DNA of 64,000 nucleotides, taken from positions 4,041,001 through 4,105,000 of the forward strand of contig NZ_CP089985.1 of the NCBI RefSeq assembly GCF_021390155.1. The letters are read 5' to 3'. Position numbers and translations under genes: made by a program. Positions 37,046 to 46,345 of this stretch are shown piece after piece (position 1 is the stretch's first letter; every line of letters starts with the position of its first letter). The notes beneath the pieces were generated by a model that had not been told where the DNA came from, did no database searches, and saw only the letters and a list, made by a program, of their open reading frames with translations. Origin of the DNA: Pseudomonas sp. HN11 (GTDB taxonomy: Bacteria; Pseudomonadota; Gammaproteobacteria; Pseudomonadales; Pseudomonadaceae).

Positions 37046-37552
37046 TCATGGATCGATCATATTCAGCTGCCCTAAAAAATCCATCTTTCCTACATCTACA
37101 CCATTGTTTCGCAAGATGGCGTAAGTCATAGCAATATGAAAATTAAAATTAGGGATCACAACTTGCAGCGCATAATCGGGAGCAGCAATCACCTTACCAG
37201 GTTCCCAAGAAAGCGTCATGATTCGTTTGTCTGCCCCAACATATTTTTGCCTGCCGATTCCTTCGACGAAAACTAAGGTTTTTTCTATCCTTGCGCGCAG
37301 CTCCGTGATCGTCTGCTCTTTATCTACGTGCCGAGGAATCTCTGTCCCCGAGAGCCAAGCGGCTCCACCTTTGAGGTAGTCGCATGCGCTCTGCACTTGA
37401 TAGATCAGTGGCTTCATGTCAGGCGCCAAACGGGCGTGCATGAGTACGTCGATGTCAAACTTCTTTTCAACGGCGTATTGCTCTGCTTTTATAAAAAAAA
37501 TTTCAACATTTTTTAGATTACGCGCGCATTGAGTTATGATTTCGAAATACAT
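37046..37552 (-). CDS. DUF1993-family protein
   Basis: A 168-residue helical protein of the DUF1993 family: VLMHARLAPDMKPLIYQVQSACDYLKGGAAWLSG is the hallmark stretch, and FHIAMTYAILRNNGVDVGKMDFLG closes the four-helix bundle. It is related in fold to DinB-like proteins. Biochemical role unknown. Converges with the TetR gene to its left and runs in the same direction as the TetR gene to its right, which may control it. Confidence 0.88.
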   Translation of the reverse strand: MYFEIITQCARNLKNVEIFFIKAEQYAVEKKFDIDVLMHARLAPDMKPLIYQVQSACDYLKGGAAWLSGTEIPRHVDKEQTITELRARIEKTLVFVEGIGRQKYVGADKRIMTLSWEPGKVIAAPDYALQVVIPNFNFHIAMTYAILRNNGVDVGKMDFLGQLNMIDP

Positions 37553-37643
37553 GAAGTAAAACCTCTTAAATCGAACGATTAATACAAAATGTTTTTCAAT
37601 ATATCTTCAGTGATGGGTTGTGTGAACAACACATGATTATGTG

Positions 37644-38243
37644 TTATCCGATATTGGTTTTTGGAGAACGGTTCGTCAACATGTTCCTCAACCGATCCTT
37701 CGTTTCATTGAGAATCTGATTTGAGAGCGCTTGATCGTCGACAATTCGGGCCATCGTAACCGCACCAACCATGGCTGACAGTTTAAACAAAACATCCGCT
37801 TTGTTTGTTTTAGAGCTGCCGCCAAGCTCACGTTGAGCGATGACATCCACCCATTTTTTTAGCCCTTCTGAGGCAGCTCGGCGTGTCTCGGAATCCGCTT
37901 GCGCCAACTCGCTTCCCATCACTACAAATGCACAACCACCCTTAATGTCATCATGATATTCCAGCGAGAGAAAATCATTGAAATGGTTTATGAACGATTC
38001 TTCTCCTCCTTCCATTGCGACTTCAGCCATTTCAACGATGCTCTCCATGCTCACAGCGCACGCTTCCGCTATCAGCTGTTCTTTAGAGGCGAAGTGCCGG
38101 TAAAAACCTCCGTGGGTCAATCCAGCAATGCTCATGATTTCCGCAACGCTCGTCGCATGGATACCGTTTTTCCGAAACTCCTGCGAAGCAACATCTAAAA
38201 TGCGCTTGCGCGTCACTGCCTTCTGCACCTTTGATGTCTTCAT
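37644..38243 (-). CDS. TetR/AcrR-family repressor (paralogue A2)
   Basis: A 199-residue close paralogue of the regulators at 14794 and 48595. They share NGIHAT, LTHGGFYRHF-SKEQL, EACAVSM and MGSELA-AD-ETRRA. The region on its 5' side holds a TTGACG-N17-TATCAT promoter with TTTAGATGAT inside the spacer, the same arrangement as at the RND promoter. That promoter points away from this gene to a stretch with no intact gene, so the target may have been lost. Confidence 0.92.
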   Translation of the reverse strand: MKTSKVQKAVTRKRILDVASQEFRKNGIHATSVAEIMSIAGLTHGGFYRHFASKEQLIAEACAVSMESIVEMAEVAMEGGEESFINHFNDFLSLEYHDDIKGGCAFVVMGSELAQADSETRRAASEGLKKWVDVIAQRELGGSSKTNKADVLFKLSAMVGAVTMARIVDDQALSNQILNETKDRLRNMLTNRSPKTNIG

Positions 38244-38433
38244 CTCTATCGCCTTTCTTGCCAGTGCGACTACGAATCACAACCCATCCGCCGATTGGGT
38301 TTTCGAGTTCTCTCCGTACGTCATTTGACGTTACGCCTAAAAAGCTATTAGCGTCAACCTGTAATCTAATTCGCCTTTTGGTCACGCGCGATTTTTGACC
38401 TGAAAAAACGTCAGGCCCTCCAAAATCTAGCGC

Positions 38434-38462
38434 TTGACGCTTTAGATGATGTCTTTTATCAT
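38434..38462 (+). promoter_or_regulatory. Strong promoter with embedded TetR motif, no gene downstream
   Basis: TTGACG (38434-38439), 17-bp spacer containing TTTAGATGAT (38441-38450), and TATCAT (38457-38462), five of six matches to the -10 consensus. Inverted ATCATC copies follow at 38459-38464 and 38480-38485. The nearest + strand frame is the truncated lysR at 38768. Confidence 0.55.
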
Positions 38463-38767
38463 CATTTTAGTGACGATACATCATCTTATTGTCGTACTGA
38501 AGCGCATCAGATTCGATGGTTGAAGGACCGACAATGATTCGCTAGCAGGTGAGGTGGTCTTTCTGTCGTGAGGGGGTCGATGGCAAAACTGCTCATTGGA
38601 CCGAAGAGGTTGGAGGACATGGTGTCGCGCGTCTTCTCAAGAAAATAGCGTGGCGTGCAAAGCTCGAATGGATACTCGGACCCAATAGCGTTGGATAACA
38701 ACGACACCTGCGTGAAAAGGCAGCTCCTCTGTTCTTATTTAGGGGATCATTTTCCTGGAGGTTGAAG

Positions 38768-39052
38768 ATGTCAATCGATGTGCAAATCTTCCATAAGTTT
38801 GACTTGAATTCGCTCGTCACTTTTATGGTCGTTTACCAAGAGCGAGGCGTGTCCAAGGCTGCAAAATCATTGAATGTGACCCAGCCCGCTGTCAGCAATG
38901 TGTTGATTAAACTTCGTGCCTCATTTGACGATCCTTTATTTATTCCTTGTGGAAGGACTGTAAAACCAACCACCAAGGCAGATCTCATCGCACAAACATT
39001 AGCGCCTGCGATGGCAGTAGTCCAAAATATTATTGCTGAGCGTTCATTATAA
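38768..39052 (+). pseudogene. Truncated LysR-family regulator (DNA-binding domain only)
   Basis: A 94-residue product holding a complete LysR winged helix-turn-helix (FMVVYQERGVSKAAKSLNVTQPAVSNVLIKLRASFDDPLFI) and linker helix but none of the 200-residue effector domain. GGAGG stands seven bases ahead of the ATG at 38768, so translation is possible. Probably a broken gene; a free DNA-binding domain acting as a competitor is conceivable. Confidence 0.8.
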
Positions 39053-39104
39053 TTCTGAGCACGTGAAGCCTGCTCACAAATCAGCTTCGCAGTAACTGAA
39101 CTTT

Positions 39105-39644
39105 CTAGAATAAAGACCGTTGCTTTGATGCGTTGTCATCGCGCATTTTTGAGGTTTTATGTGGCAACCCCCCTTCCAGAGTCAACAATAATTCCTTAGC
39201 CCTCAAGCCACCGGCAAAGCCCGTGAGAGCACCGGTACTACCGATCACACGATGGCACGGTGCGATGATGGATATCGGATTCTTGCCATTGGCCGCACCG
39301 ACTGCTCGGACTGCAGCCGGATTGCCAATTTGCTTAGCAATATCTAGATAAGTTCGTGTTTCGCCAAAAGGAATGGCCAATAAGGCGTGCCATACCTTTT
39401 TCTGGAAATCGGTGCCACGAAAGTTTAGCTCTATATCAAATCGTTCACGGGTGCCCGCAAAATATTCGTATAACTGCGTTTCAGCGCGATTAAGAATGAC
39501 ACTCCCCTGGTCTTCGTTCATTACACCTAAAGGCACGCGATTCGGTCGATCGTTCTCCCAAAGAATGGCAGCTAAGCAAGAGTCTTGCGCTACCAATGTC
39601 AAACGACCTACGGGGGAGTTTATGTAGCGAAACGTGAACGCCAT
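39105..39644 (-). CDS. ogt: O6-methylguanine-DNA methyltransferase
   Basis: A 179-residue suicide methyltransferase with acceptor Cys130 in IIAPCHRVIGS, the helix-turn-helix arginine finger region (GNPAAVRAVGAANGKNPI) and the usual Ogt length without an Ada N-terminal domain. It removes methyl groups from O6-guanine and O4-thymine. AGGA precedes the start. alkA follows upstream on the same strand 113 bp away, so the pair gives direct reversal plus excision of alkylation damage. Confidence 0.95.
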   Translation of the reverse strand: MAFTFRYINSPVGRLTLVAQDSCLAAILWENDRPNRVPLGVMNEDQGSVILNRAETQLYEYFAGTRERFDIELNFRGTDFQKKVWHALLAIPFGETRTYLDIAKQIGNPAAVRAVGAANGKNPISIIAPCHRVIGSTGALTGFAGGLRAKELLLTLEGGLPHKTSKMRDDNASKQRSLF

Positions 39645-39757
39645 AAAATGGTCCTCATCAACTATCGACCTAGCTTATTTAAAGCCATCGTTGAGAATGC
39701 GGATAACAGATCGAAATACAATCTGGATCTTGTGATTTCAATTGTCATCTGAGTATT

Positions 39758-40669
39758 TTACATTAGGCCCGGCCCATCAACTGCGGAATTCCAAATGTGC
39801 ATAGCGGCGTAAGCTCGCCAGGGTTTCCACGCTTGCGCACGTTTTTTGTGTAATGCCAATCGTGTCAGACTAGAGTCCTGTCGAGTCATAAGGTTCATCA
39901 GCACTAAATCGGACGCAGGCCAAGCATCTGGATCACGCCAAGCTCGCATAGCCATATATTCAACTGTCCATGGACCTATGCCTGGCATCGCCAGTAACTG
40001 AAGGCGAAGTTCACTGATATCTTCATGAGGGGGGTTGAGAGAAAGCTCGCCACAAGCGACCGCAGCAGCGACGCGTTGTAGCGTTTCAACCCGCTTGCCG
40101 GGCATACCAATTTTTTCCAGATTAGCCCCCGCTAGAGCATCAGGTGTCGGGAATAGCCATCCCAATTGTGCGCTGGGATCTTGAAGAATCTGGATCCCCG
40201 CCCGCCGTACCAATCGTTCGATGATGGTAGTGGCGCCTTTAACGCTTACCTGTTGGCCGACAATAGTGCGCACAATCAATTCGAAACCTGAAAAAGATCC
40301 AGGCACACGCAAACCAGGGCGCGCCTGAACCAATGCCTTCAGCCACGGATCGCGGGCTAATCCTTCAGCAATTTGATCGGGAACAGCATAGAGATCAAAC
40401 ATATGGGAAATAGGCTCAATCAAATCATCCATGTACCGACTGATATCGCCACTCACTGTAGCGATTAAGTAATCCTCTCCTGGAGCCTTCCCGACTGAAA
40501 GCACACCTAAGCTGCCCTTGAATTCAACGTTACGCGTATAAACGCCGTCCATTACAGCTTCGACACCAAACGTCAGATGCCCAGAGAAAAAAGCCAGGAT
40601 ACGGTGCCAGTCTAACGGCGGATTGAATGGCAGCAAACGGACTGTTTGGAAAGAATCTGATGCAGACAT
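39758..40669 (-). CDS. alkA: DNA-3-methyladenine glycosylase II
   Basis: A 303-residue AlkA-type glycosylase. It has the N-terminal AlkA domain (residues about 8-115), the helix-hairpin-helix LLAMPGIGPWTVEYMAMRAW (about 225-244) and catalytic Asp254 in WPASDLVL. It excises 3-methyladenine and other alkylated bases. No Ada regulatory domain is fused. It is transcribed toward ogt. No ada regulator is found in the window, so control is unclear. Confidence 0.94.
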   Translation of the reverse strand: MSASDSFQTVRLLPFNPPLDWHRILAFFSGHLTFGVEAVMDGVYTRNVEFKGSLGVLSVGKAPGEDYLIATVSGDISRYMDDLIEPISHMFDLYAVPDQIAEGLARDPWLKALVQARPGLRVPGSFSGFELIVRTIVGQQVSVKGATTIIERLVRRAGIQILQDPSAQLGWLFPTPDALAGANLEKIGMPGKRVETLQRVAAAVACGELSLNPPHEDISELRLQLLAMPGIGPWTVEYMAMRAWRDPDAWPASDLVLMNLMTRQDSSLTRLALHKKRAQAWKPWRAYAAMHIWNSAVDGPGLM

Positions 40670-41291
40670 TGGGCGACGCGCCTTGCAATAATCGACTAAT
40701 TAAATTAGCTCAATCCCTCTCCTCTCGCAATCCACCAAGGTGCTATAGCTACAAACGTTCCCGCAAGCTATTCTGTTGGCCAGGCCGTCAACACAAAAAT
40801 TTATATTGCAATTCATTTGTATGTAATAACCGAAAAACAATCTGCATTATTTCATAAAGTGCAACGATCAACGGCCAAAACACCCATTGCTACTCGAATG
40901 AATTGCTCCTTACACAGGAAACGAAACTATTTTAAAAAACATCTGACATTGAAAGCGAAAATAATAGAAAAAAGTGGACATCTCAGTTAAGCCAGAAAAT
41001 TCACAGTTCACAATTTAACGATTTACATATAGAAATCTGTGGACACGTCATCAGATCATCTAGTTTTTTTGAACACTCTTCTACCGACTTTCGCTCAAGA
41101 ACCTTCGCCTCATCAGTTTTTTTGGAGATGAATCTACGCTCGATAAATTTACCAAATGGAGATGACGTGGCGTCACTCGCAAAATACACGAGGTAATGTG
41201 CATTTGTAAGTACATGTCGACTTTTCCGTTTCAAGCCAAGCACTCTCGCTTCATCAATAAACATCTATAATTTTTATGAGGTTGATAAGTC
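40670..41291. other. Intergenic, AT-rich
   Basis: About 620 bp. A minus-strand frame at 41001-41264 has no ribosome-binding site and no family resemblance, so it is left out. Promoters for alkA and the LysR gene are presumably here. Confidence 0.4.
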
Positions 41292-42242
41292 GTGAACAAA
41301 ATTCAAGAGATGCAAGCATTCGTCGTTATTTGCGAAGAACTAAGTTTCACTCTTGCAGCACGACGACTTAGCGTGTCCCCAACCATGATGACTCGCGCCA
41401 TTGCATCATTGGAACGAAGATTAAATACTTCATTACTTATTCGGAATACTCGCAATGTTCAACTGAGTGATACGGGACGGCGATTTTTGGTCGATTGCAA
41501 AAGAATTTTATCTGAGCTCGATGAAGCGGAAAATTTTGCCAGCGGGAATTTCGGAACTCCATCTGGACAATTGACGGTGGCAGCACCACAAATGTTTGGC
41601 GAACTGCATATTATGCCAATAATAACTAGCTTTTTAGCTGAACATGCCAACGTAACAATTAATACGTTGTTGGTAGACCGAATTACAAATATGGTTGAAG
41701 AAGGTATTGATGTAGCTATTCGTATTGGCAATACAGAGGAAGACTTACAACATGGGATCGTAGTTGGCAAAACCCGGCGTGTTATTTGTGGATCCGCTGA
41801 ATATTTCAAAAAATATGGTCGACCTTCACATCCTTCGAATCTTCATAATCATCGCCTCATTGCATCTACAGCTAATACTTTATCACGCAATTGGGAATTT
41901 GAAGCAGACGGACATTCGTTGCATATAAAACCTGACTTAAAACTCACTGTCTCTACCGATCAGGCTGCCATTCGTATCGCATCACTTGGCTGGGGATTAA
42001 CTCAGGCTCTTTCATACCAGATTGCAGACAAAGTTACTACTGGTGAGTTGGAAATAGTGTTGGAGAATTATGAACAAGCGCCATTACCGGTGCGAATATG
42101 TTTTCAAGCAGATCGAAAAATACCGGCAAAAATCAGCGCTTTTGTAGACCTTTGCATTAATCGACTCAGCGGAAATTTCGCATTATGTCAATTCGAATCC
42201 AAAAATCGTGATGAGCAGCTATTAATAAATCGCGTTTTTTAA
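41292..42242 (+). CDS. LysR-family regulator
   Basis: A 316-residue complete LysR protein from GTG. The winged helix-turn-helix reads FVVICEELSFTLAARRLSVSPTMMTRAIASLERRLNTSLL, followed by the linker helix and a periplasmic-binding-like effector domain (GQLTVAAPQMFGELHI). It belongs to the subgroup with the MTRAIASLE recognition helix found near oxidoreductase genes. It converges with the PEP-mutase-family gene; its target is not evident. Confidence 0.92.
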   Translation: MNKIQEMQAFVVICEELSFTLAARRLSVSPTMMTRAIASLERRLNTSLLIRNTRNVQLSDTGRRFLVDCKRILSELDEAENFASGNFGTPSGQLTVAAPQMFGELHIMPIITSFLAEHANVTINTLLVDRITNMVEEGIDVAIRIGNTEEDLQHGIVVGKTRRVICGSAEYFKKYGRPSHPSNLHNHRLIASTANTLSRNWEFEADGHSLHIKPDLKLTVSTDQAAIRIASLGWGLTQALSYQIADKVTTGELEIVLENYEQAPLPVRICFQADRKIPAKISAFVDLCINRLSGNFALCQFESKNRDEQLLINRVF

Positions 42243-42493
42243 CGCAGCATCGCGCGAAGGCAGTTTGGCCGCCGCGGACCACTAAATTCAATCGAGAAGA
42301 TCGCAAGGTCACCGTGCGAGTGCAGTTTGTAGCTTGCGCTGGGAAGAGCACTCAGCAGCGGAAGAAAATAAATCATCATTGTAGTGGCCGCTACAGCATA
42401 AATGCAGCCACTTTTCGAAAGCGTAACATTGATATCCCGCATCTGTCATGCGTAACTGGATATCCTCCAAGTTAATCAGGGGCTGACGCAGAT

Positions 42494-43267
42494 TTAGTCG
42501 CCGTCTGCGGTGAACAGCACTCTAGCCGCACTTTGTAAGACGCCCATTGTTTGCACATAGGGCGCTGGTCCAAAGCTGATACGTGCCACTCCTAGCCTAG
42601 ACAGCGAGCGAATAGATGACATGCCTCCAAGCAACATCACATTTACCGGGAGGGAAGTGTTGTCACAAATTTCACGTATCAAATGGTCCTCAATTAACCC
42701 TGGAACAAACAAGCCTGAGGCACCGGCGACGGCATATGCTTGAGCTCTTTTAATTGCCTCATCCATATAATCTTCTGGTTTTCCATCTTTTTTGAGAAAA
42801 AGATCAGTACGGGCATTGATGAATAAAGGGACGCCTTTTGTATTCGCGGCCTCACGGAGAATAGCAATTCTATTGGCCTGGTGCTCGATTCCATACAAGC
42901 CATGGCCTTTGACGACTCGGTCTTCAAAATTGAGGCCTGTGATGCCAAGGTTCAATAATTCCAGGACGTTAAAGACGAGCTCAGTATCATTTTCGCCGCA
43001 ATACCCCCCTTCGAAATCCAAACTGACAGGGACCTCTACTGTTTTAACGATGCGCTCGGTGAGTTGCGCTATCAGACTGAATGGGATCATTTCTCCATCG
43101 CGATATCCTTGTGCGCGCGCCATCGACCAACTACTCGTCGCAACGGCTTTCGCGCCGCAATCAAATATGGATTTTGCACTTCCAGCATCCCAAGCGTTGT
43201 ACAGCAACAGGGGATTTCCCTTTCGATGCAACTCTGTGAAACGCGCTACCTTTTCGCTTTGATTCAT
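42494..43267 (-). CDS. Isocitrate lyase / PEP mutase family protein (copy 2)
   Basis: A 257-residue paralogue of the protein at 21724, sharing LLLYNAWDAGSAKSI, SLDFEGGYCG, GLNFEDRV and NARTDLFL. The ATG at 43267 is spaced correctly from GAGG, unlike the ATG nine bases earlier. An operator-like palindrome lies about 120 bp upstream (43389-43402), shared with the divergent paralogue-B TetR gene at 43835. The enzyme class is clear; the substrate is not. Confidence 0.88.
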   Translation of the reverse strand: MNQSEKVARFTELHRKGNPLLLYNAWDAGSAKSIFDCGAKAVATSSWSMARAQGYRDGEMIPFSLIAQLTERIVKTVEVPVSLDFEGGYCGENDTELVFNVLELLNLGITGLNFEDRVVKGHGLYGIEHQANRIAILREAANTKGVPLFINARTDLFLKKDGKPEDYMDEAIKRAQAYAVAGASGLFVPGLIEDHLIREICDNTSLPVNVMLLGGMSSIRSLSRLGVARISFGPAPYVQTMGVLQSAARVLFTADGD

Positions 43268-43288
43268 CACCGCCATCCTCGATACCAC

Positions 43289-43834
43289 TCTGCAAGGGGG
43301 TCACGTGCGGGAAAGGAAATGCACAAGGTTTGAAAAAATTGGCTGTAAGATCTCAATTTCCAAAACCTAAACACTCCCGACCACGTCTATCTAACGATAG
43401 AGCAGTTGGCTGCACATGTCTAACCTCCTCCATAGGCAAGACGGCTCATTTGATCGAGCATGGCGACCCACCATCGCACCTGCCTCCTCATCAGGTTTCT
43501 GCAGCTCTGGTGCGGCTATAATCTAGGTTTCGATTTCGCTCGAAGCAGCAGTGCCTAGAACCGATAGCAGGATTTGATAGCCGAGAGAGACAAATCGCTG
43601 TCTTACTCGCTCGAACCAGGTCGCACGGTTTGTGAAGCCACGCTCCCTCGGTCGACTACGGCTCTACTTACCAAGAGGTGAGGGCTATCCGGACTGCCAG
43701 CTCAACCTGAAAATCCTTTCGCCATCACAGACGAAAAGCTCATTTTAATTTGCGTCGTGATTCCAGATAGGTATCAAATATGCCCATAATGAATAGCATG
43801 ATTGCATTCTATGAAATGATTAAGGAGCAGAGCT
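43289..43834. other. Divergent intergenic region
   Basis: About 550 bp between the PEP-mutase-family gene and the TetR gene it faces away from. It contains palindrome site 4. No gene is supported. Confidence 0.5.
43389..43402. promoter_or_regulatory. Palindrome ATCTAACGATAGAG (site 4)
   Basis: Matches the 14-bp consensus at 12 positions and shares the flank GTCTATCTA. It is positioned to control the minus-strand PEP-mutase-family gene. Confidence 0.5.
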
Positions 43835-44338
43835 ATGAGCGACATCGGTGTCGCAATCATGGATGCTGCCGAACGGCGAATTCGGGTCGGTGGGTTCAAT
43901 GGTTTCAGTTTTCGAGAAATTGCGACTGACGTAGGCGTCAAAAGCTCTACCGTTCATTATCACTTTCCTACCAAGGAGCTGCTCGCAGCGTCGGTCATTC
44001 ACCGCTATACCGAGCGTGTGGCGGAATTGATTGATAATGATTTTGCAGCAGAGCCCGACTGCATAAAGGTATGGGTTCAAGCCTTTCGTGGGACAATCTA
44101 CTCAGTCGACCGAATGTGCCCTAGCACCGTGCTGGGTGCAGAGACGAGAGACCTACCCGATAAAGTATCGGGCGCAGTGCAGAGCTTTTTTGAAATGTGC
44201 CTCGAGAAAATGACGACTCAAGGCATGACGGTCGAAGGAGCGTCTCAGTTGCTTTCGACGATCGTCGGAGCCTTGCTACTTGCGAACGCTCTGGGGGATA
44301 TCAAAGCTTACGATCGTGCAACCCGGGGGATGCTGTAG
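43835..44338 (+). CDS. TetR/AcrR-family repressor (paralogue B2)
   Basis: A 167-residue regulator paralogous to the one at 23428, with a nearly identical recognition region (FSFREIATDVGVKSSTVHYHFPTKELLAASVIHRY). AAGGAG stands eight bases ahead of the ATG. It lies between two genes that each carry an ATCTATCGATAGAT-type site (PEP-mutase-family gene to the left, OYE to the right), which makes it the best candidate repressor for those sites. Confidence 0.92.
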   Translation: MSDIGVAIMDAAERRIRVGGFNGFSFREIATDVGVKSSTVHYHFPTKELLAASVIHRYTERVAELIDNDFAAEPDCIKVWVQAFRGTIYSVDRMCPSTVLGAETRDLPDKVSGAVQSFFEMCLEKMTTQGMTVEGASQLLSTIVGALLLANALGDIKAYDRATRGML

Positions 44339-44565
44339 ACTCGAACGGACGATACCAAAACTAGATAACGACGCTGCCTAATGTCGTCTTGATACAAAAG
44401 TACGCCTCGAGGTCCCTCCCGAGGATCGCAGCGTCCAACATTGATTCCATCTCCCTCCTGGTATGCATCCGGTCGATCTCGTGTGGCTCCTGGAGGCAAA
44501 AAAGACGGCTACATGGAGAAAAGGTATAGCCGCCTTTCACACGTCAATTTCAAAACCGATCGCTG

Positions 44566-45687
44566 CTAGCTCTGATCAAAAAATGGATAGTCCGTATAGC
44601 CGCGTTCATCGTATGCATAAAAAGTGTTTCGATCATACGCATTAAGAGGGAACCCTCTTTCTATACGTTTTGGTAGATCTGGGTTGGCAATGAAATGCCG
44701 GCCAAACGCAACCAAGTCTGCATCACCGTTAGCAACGCCTGCTTCAGCTGTGGAAGGTTCGAAGCCGCCTGCTGCGAGAATGGGTCCCTTGAAATAGTGA
44801 CGCAAATCTCTCGCAGCAATGGGCTCCTGCCCTTCAATCAATGTTTCTCCGCCTTTAATCCTGGGTTCAATCACGTGAAGGTAAGCTAATCCGACTTCGT
44901 TAAGGCGGCTTGCTAGATGTCGGAATAAGCTTTGCGGATCACTATCCCCCATTCCGTTGAATGTCCCGCTCGGCGCGACACGAACCCCTACTCGACCCGG
45001 TCCCCAAACGGAAACCAACGCATGCACCACCTCGATGAGAAGCCGGGTCCGATTTTCTATCGAGCCACCATACTCGTCAGTGCGCTTATTGCTTATGTCT
45101 TGTAGAAATTGATCCATCAAATGACCATTCCCCGCCATCAGCTCCACGCCGTCGAAACCGGCCTTTTTAGCATTTGCGGCTGCACCTCGGTATTGCTCCA
45201 CGAGCTCGGGGATCTCGTGTGTTTGCAATGCGCGATGCGGAGACGGCAACTGAAAACCTTCAGAGGTCGGCACCATGTTGATTTCGTCTTTCCAATACGC
45301 AGCATCAACCGAGGCTGAAATTGGAGCTGCTTGGGTTACGGAGTCATGCGCGCAGCGGCCGGCATGCCAAAGTTGGGCGAACATATGGCCACCGAACGCA
45401 TGAACAGTCTCAACAATGCGCTTCCAACCTGAAACCTGCGTTGCATTGTAAATTCCTGGGGAGCCGTAGTAGCCATGTCCGGACTGCGCAACGGCAGTCG
45501 ATTCCGTGATAATCAGCCCCCCAACCGAAGCTCGTTGACGATAATATTCAAGCATGAGATCGCTCGGTATCCCGCCTGGCAGGACAGCCCTGAGGCGGGT
45601 AAGCGGCGCCATTACGACTCTGTGTTTTAGAGTGATATCTCCAATCTGTATGGGAGTGAAAAGCTTCTGGGGCATAGGCGCGGACAT
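44566..45687 (-). CDS. Old Yellow Enzyme-family protein with altered active site
   Basis: A 373-residue FMN oxidoreductase of the NemA / PETN-reductase group. The N-terminus (LFTPIQIGDITLKHRVVMAPLTRLRA), RTDEYGGSIENR and the phosphate-binding FGRHFIANPDL are normal. The substrate motif, usually H-x-x-H/N-G-Y, reads M184-AG-N187-G-H189. The residue equivalent to PETN reductase His181 is Met, and the one equivalent to the proton donor Tyr186 is His. Either the substrate is unusual or activity is weakened. The ATG at 45687 follows AGGAG. A perfect operator palindrome lies 187 bp upstream. Confidence 0.92.
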   Translation of the reverse strand: MSAPMPQKLFTPIQIGDITLKHRVVMAPLTRLRAVLPGGIPSDLMLEYYRQRASVGGLIITESTAVAQSGHGYYGSPGIYNATQVSGWKRIVETVHAFGGHMFAQLWHAGRCAHDSVTQAAPISASVDAAYWKDEINMVPTSEGFQLPSPHRALQTHEIPELVEQYRGAAANAKKAGFDGVELMAGNGHLMDQFLQDISNKRTDEYGGSIENRTRLLIEVVHALVSVWGPGRVGVRVAPSGTFNGMGDSDPQSLFRHLASRLNEVGLAYLHVIEPRIKGGETLIEGQEPIAARDLRHYFKGPILAAGGFEPSTAEAGVANGDADLVAFGRHFIANPDLPKRIERGFPLNAYDRNTFYAYDERGYTDYPFFDQS

Positions 45688-46345
45688 TGAGAATCTCCTG
45701 ATGAACGAAGCGATAGACTTTGTAGATGTCATGCCAAACGTCCCGCTGCCAAGGATTGATCGTCGCTGCTGTTATCACATGCTCCCTTATCAATCTGGCG
45801 TGACACCTCGACAGATTGAAGCTCCCCCAGCGACGATCAATGCTGACTGCTGAACAGCATCTTTTATTCCTGAATCTATCGATAGATAGATTTGTATAGG
45901 AATAGATCCTAAACAGACATTCTGTCAAGCACGATCGAGCAAGGGCCGGATTCATGAGCGCCCTATCAACCCAGGACAAAGAATGAAGCATACGGCCTTC
46001 GGTGGGCATGACGTGTTTTGCAGGATGCGATACACGCTCAAATGCGCAGCCTCTTCCGCACATTTTATGAATGGAACGCAGTCAAATAGTTAATAAGAGC
46101 AAGTGACAGCGTTGCGTGGCGACGAGCACCAACACGGATCGCTCGCTATGCGCAGAAAGGCAAGTCGCGACGTGGTCGCTCTGCTAGACCAGCGCTTCCT
46201 ACAATGATGACGTTTGTATCGCCAGTTGGGCTCAACGCCTCGTCGTTGAGCATCCCCTTACGACATATTGACGAAGGGCACCACCTTTTCGAGAGTTCGC
46301 TGAACCTGCTGAGCTTGCCTCATTCTCACCTCCTCTCTTCTTGGA
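45688..46345. other. Intergenic upstream of OYE gene
   Basis: About 660 bp without a supported gene. It contains palindrome site 5 and a minus-strand TTGACA (45928-45923) that may be the -35 of the OYE promoter; the palindrome would lie just downstream of the -10. The part from 46064 looks like decayed sequence. Confidence 0.45.
45874..45887. promoter_or_regulatory. Palindrome ATCTATCGATAGAT (site 5)
   Basis: A perfect copy between a minus-strand TTGACA (45928-45923) and the OYE start, well placed for repression of that gene. Confidence 0.6.

Noticed and set aside
41001..41264. 87-codon minus-strand open frame
   Set aside because: No ribosome-binding site, no family resemblance and AT-rich sequence in which chance frames are common.
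24784..45887. ATCTATCGATAGAT copies as transposon ends or MITEs
   Set aside because: Only 14-18 bp are shared, with no larger repeat or target duplication around them; operators of the TetR pair explain them better.
45548..46063. 171-codon minus-strand frame overlapping the OYE start
   Set aside because: A shadow of the OYE gene and its promoter region, with arginine-, cysteine- and histidine-rich random-looking product.
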